From: Psychroserpens sp. SPM9
GTDB lineage: Bacteria > Bacteroidota > Bacteroidia > Flavobacteriales > Flavobacteriaceae
Length of the DNA: 64,000 nt
Assembly: GCF_025153525.1 (NCBI RefSeq)
Contig: NZ_JANZNR010000008.1
Location: forward strand, 1-64,000
Reading direction: 5' to 3'
This document shows positions 61,387 to 64,000 of this stretch, one piece after another. A program made the position numbers and the translations under genes. The notes under the pieces are model-generated. The model was not told where the DNA came from. It did not search any database and saw only the letters and a list, made by a program, of their open reading frames with translations. The stretch's first letter is position 1. Every line of letters begins with the position of its first letter.

Positions 61387-63945
61387 ATGAAAAAAATTTA
61401 CACTTTCATCTTATGTTTATGTTTTTCAGTAGGTTTTTCACAATCTCTGGAATACAAAAAGGCTCCAGCTAAAACAGGGAGTAATTACTATCAGATTGTT
61501 TCTGAAATGCGCCAGGATTTTGCTGCTAGGAAAGCTGAAGGCATGTCTAAGGCCGAAATCAAGGCAGAAAAGCAATTTGAGCGTTGGGCTTATTATTGGC
61601 GAGATCGAGTTGATGCACAGGGAAACTTTCCAAGTGCACTCTTAGGATGGTATAATGCAGGTCTTATTAATGCAGATGGTCGCTTAAATACGAGAGTCCA
61701 TAGGTCTGCTCAAAGCTTGCAAAACTGGACAAATGTTGGTCCGCAAGTAGTACCTGACGCTAATGGATATCCAAATTATCCGCAAATGGGGCGCTTGACC
61801 AACTTTTTGAGGTTTGTAAAAGTACCTTCCAATGAAAACGTACTTTTTGTTAGTGCTCCAGATGGCGGCATTTGGAAATCTACAGACAATGGGAACACTT
61901 GGGCACCTAAACTGGATTTTATTGCAGGCATTGGTGTTACCGATATGCGAAGTGCTTCTAACGATGCTAATAATCCAGGAACGATTTATGTATCTACGGG
62001 AGATTATGATGCCGATCATATCAAATCCATTGGCGTCTTAAAATCAACCGATTTTGGAGAAACGTATCAATCTACCGGACTTTCTTTTAGCCTAGCCGAC
62101 AGAGAATCGACTTCTAACCTTATAGTAATAAATGACAATACGGTCATTGTAGGTACCAATCAATATATTAAAAGAACGACCGATGGTGGCGCTACTTGGA
62201 CCAATGTATTCACACATAACTATCCCGATGCTCAAATTGGAAAGTTTCATAAACAAGGATCAAATATCATGTGTGCCGATAGTTGGGGAGGATTGTTTTT
62301 TTCTTCTGATAATGGTGTTACTTGGTCTACGGTCAAATCTGAAGGAAACGCTTACGAAAGACATTCAGTTACTGCAGATGCGGCTACAGGTATATTTTAT
62401 GTTCAGGCAAAATCGGGACAAGTATCAACGTATAATCCAGGTGCTATCACACCAACATTGACTACTTTAGGGAGTCCAACCACCAACTATAATCCTCAAG
62501 GAGCATATAATATGGCTTTAGTGGTTAAAGACGGTTTAATAATTAGTGGAGGAGTTGATGCTATTAATTCTGAAGATAACGGATCCATTTGGTATACGAC
62601 CTTAAACAATGCCTGGGAAGATAATAGCTCGGAAGGATCTTATGGTCATGCAGATATTCACGAAATGGGGTATCTGGATTCTGGATATTCGTTCTGGGCA
62701 GTAAATGATGGTGGATTAATTTATTTTGATTATCCTACAAGATCAGAGGAAAAACCAGCGGTCGATTATATTTCAGATGGCGTATTAATCACACAACTGT
62801 ATTCGGTAGCCATTTCTCCACAAAGTGAAGATCATAAAATCATGGGAAATCAGGATAATGACGGCTATAGTTTAGAGATGAAAGATGGATCTTTAAAATG
62901 GGTGGCTGCCTTAGCTGGAGATGGCACATGTACAGCAATAGATTACAATAATCCTAATATAAGATATTTAGGTTCACAAAATGGCGGATTAATAAGAACA
63001 GATAGTGGTTTTGCTAATAATTATGATGGCGATGCTTATCCAGAGACATCAACTTTTGGAGCGCCTTTTGTTTGGACTTTAAAAATGAATTCTACTGTTT
63101 CGACAACGTTATATGGTGGTTTCGGTGACGTTTATAAAACAACAAATAAAGGTGATGATTGGACCAACTTAAACTCAGGAGCTGGTCAAATAGAATATAT
63201 CGAGACCTTTGGCAATAACGTATTCGTAATAGGTGCTAATGGTGGTAGGAAATCATTAAATGACGGTGGCGCATGGTCAAATTTAGTAGAACCTGAAGCA
63301 TTAGCGAGAATGAATTCAATATCGTTTGATCAAAACAACACAAATATTGTCTATGCAACTGTTAGAGGTTATATTGATGGTTCAAAAGTATTTAAATCAA
63401 CTGATGGCGGAACAACTTGGTCAAATATTTCAGCAGGATTGCCAAATATTCTGGCAAAACAGGTGGTTTTAAAACAAAATCAAGGTCAGGAAATTTTATT
63501 TTTAGGGACAGAATTAGGTGTATACTATAAAACGACTGGCAGTAATTGGCAACCATTAGGGCAAGGCTTACCTAACGTAATTATCAATGATATAGAAATA
63601 AATTATACGGTTGAAAAGTTAGTGGTTGCTACCTATGGTCGTGGGCTATGGGAAATTAGTATTGACAATAATACTCTTGGTGTCAATGAAGAAACTATTT
63701 CTAATGATTTGGCGCCATTAATTTATCCTAACCCTGTTTTAGATGGCTCTTTAAATATAAAATTAAAAAGCGATAGTGATGACTTTAACTACATCATGTA
63801 TAATGTCATTGGAGGTATTGTTAAAAAAGGGACTCTAAATGCTGGCGTCAATACCATTGATGTGAAAAATGTTTCAGCAGGAATTTATGTGATTCGCATG
63901 AATAGCGGAAATTATATCGCTTCACAAAAAATAGTAATTAAATAA
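61387..63945 (+). CDS. T9SS-secreted BNR/Asp-box beta-propeller protein
   Basis: An 852-residue protein from the ATG giving MKKIYTFIL, with a signal peptide ending GFSQ. Asp-box repeats are numerous (STDNGNTW, TTDGGATW, SSDNGVTW, STDGGTTW), giving a sortilin/VPS10-like beta-propeller. The last ~75 residues (from LAPLIYPNPV) are a T9SS type A sorting domain. Glycosidase or protein-binding function cannot be decided. Likely co-expressed with or regulated by the gene before it. Confidence 0.9.
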   Translation: MKKIYTFILCLCFSVGFSQSLEYKKAPAKTGSNYYQIVSEMRQDFAARKAEGMSKAEIKAEKQFERWAYYWRDRVDAQGNFPSALLGWYNAGLINADGRLNTRVHRSAQSLQNWTNVGPQVVPDANGYPNYPQMGRLTNFLRFVKVPSNENVLFVSAPDGGIWKSTDNGNTWAPKLDFIAGIGVTDMRSASNDANNPGTIYVSTGDYDADHIKSIGVLKSTDFGETYQSTGLSFSLADRESTSNLIVINDNTVIVGTNQYIKRTTDGGATWTNVFTHNYPDAQIGKFHKQGSNIMCADSWGGLFFSSDNGVTWSTVKSEGNAYERHSVTADAATGIFYVQAKSGQVSTYNPGAITPTLTTLGSPTTNYNPQGAYNMALVVKDGLIISGGVDAINSEDNGSIWYTTLNNAWEDNSSEGSYGHADIHEMGYLDSGYSFWAVNDGGLIYFDYPTRSEEKPAVDYISDGVLITQLYSVAISPQSEDHKIMGNQDNDGYSLEMKDGSLKWVAALAGDGTCTAIDYNNPNIRYLGSQNGGLIRTDSGFANNYDGDAYPETSTFGAPFVWTLKMNSTVSTTLYGGFGDVYKTTNKGDDWTNLNSGAGQIEYIETFGNNVFVIGANGGRKSLNDGGAWSNLVEPEALARMNSISFDQNNTNIVYATVRGYIDGSKVFKSTDGGTTWSNISAGLPNILAKQVVLKQNQGQEILFLGTELGVYYKTTGSNWQPLGQGLPNVIINDIEINYTVEKLVVATYGRGLWEISIDNNTLGVNEETISNDLAPLIYPNPVLDGSLNIKLKSDSDDFNYIMYNVIGGIVKKGTLNAGVNTIDVKNVSAGIYVIRMNSGNYIASQKIVIK

Positions 63946-64000
63946 AAGTGTAATAACTTTCTTGTCACATTAAAATGTAAAAGCCTAGATTGTATTTTCT

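Overview
The window looks like a chromosomal segment of a marine-type Flavobacteriaceae bacterium (Bacteroidota). The DNA is AT-rich. Two very large secreted proteins end in type IX secretion (T9SS) sorting domains. Promoters that can be read follow the Bacteroidota pattern TAnnTTTG at -7 with TTG near -33. ClpC, GyrA, the 7TM-HD phosphodiesterase and the DUF2807/PspC/PadR cluster are all of the flavobacterial kind. I could not run a search, so the genus is not assigned.

Layout. (1) 1-15.3 kb is ordinary core: the 3' part of a repeat-rich T9SS adhesin, a small STAS-like protein, clpC, gyrA with a TPR protein behind it, an NlpC/P60 peptidase, a thiolase and a PgpH-like c-di-AMP phosphodiesterase. 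(2) 15.4-15.6 kb holds tRNA-Ser(GCU) and tRNA-Pro(UGG). (3) 15.586-43.480 kb is an integrative element of about 27.9 kb inserted in the 3' end of tRNA-Pro; the 16-bp end of the tRNA is repeated exactly at the far boundary. (4) 43.5-51.1 kb is core again: an aldehyde dehydrogenase operon, a YtxH/holin-X/DUF6327 envelope-stress trio, an AraC regulator, hemerythrin and PA2169-type four-helix proteins, a degenerate SRAP protein and several tiny membrane or lipoproteins. (5) 51.3-59.4 kb holds trxB, a PadR-PspC-DUF2807 operon, a DUF4442 thioesterase-like protein and an AIM24-like protein. (6) 59.6-64 kb holds a TPR/LuxR-type regulator and a BNR/Asp-box T9SS protein.

The element is the most interesting part. 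Its left end carries an IntDOT-like tyrosine integrase. Next comes a TetR regulator with three near-identical palindromic operators: before itself, before a cupin/PhzF/esterase/amidohydrolase operon, and before a GNAT/MBL/NTF2/ABM/DinB/hydrolase operon. This looks like a self-contained small-molecule regulon. The backbone follows: RteC, an excisionase-like HTH protein, a replication-type winged-helix protein and a DnaC-like ATPase, with a GAAA/GAAG-loop hairpin before each of the last three genes. Behind the backbone is a three-gene cassette of DNA methyltransferase, double-GHKL histidine-kinase-like ATPase and receiver-like protein, a candidate undescribed defence or signalling system. A divergent LysR/MdaB/RidA redox cargo comes next, then a Septu-like ATPase + HNH pair whose HNH protein has a helix-hairpin-helix-like insert. 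A structured non-coding stretch and a minus-strand module of small, possibly phage-derived genes complete the right end. No relaxase or transfer gene is visible, so the element is probably mobilizable or satellite-like rather than self-transmissible.
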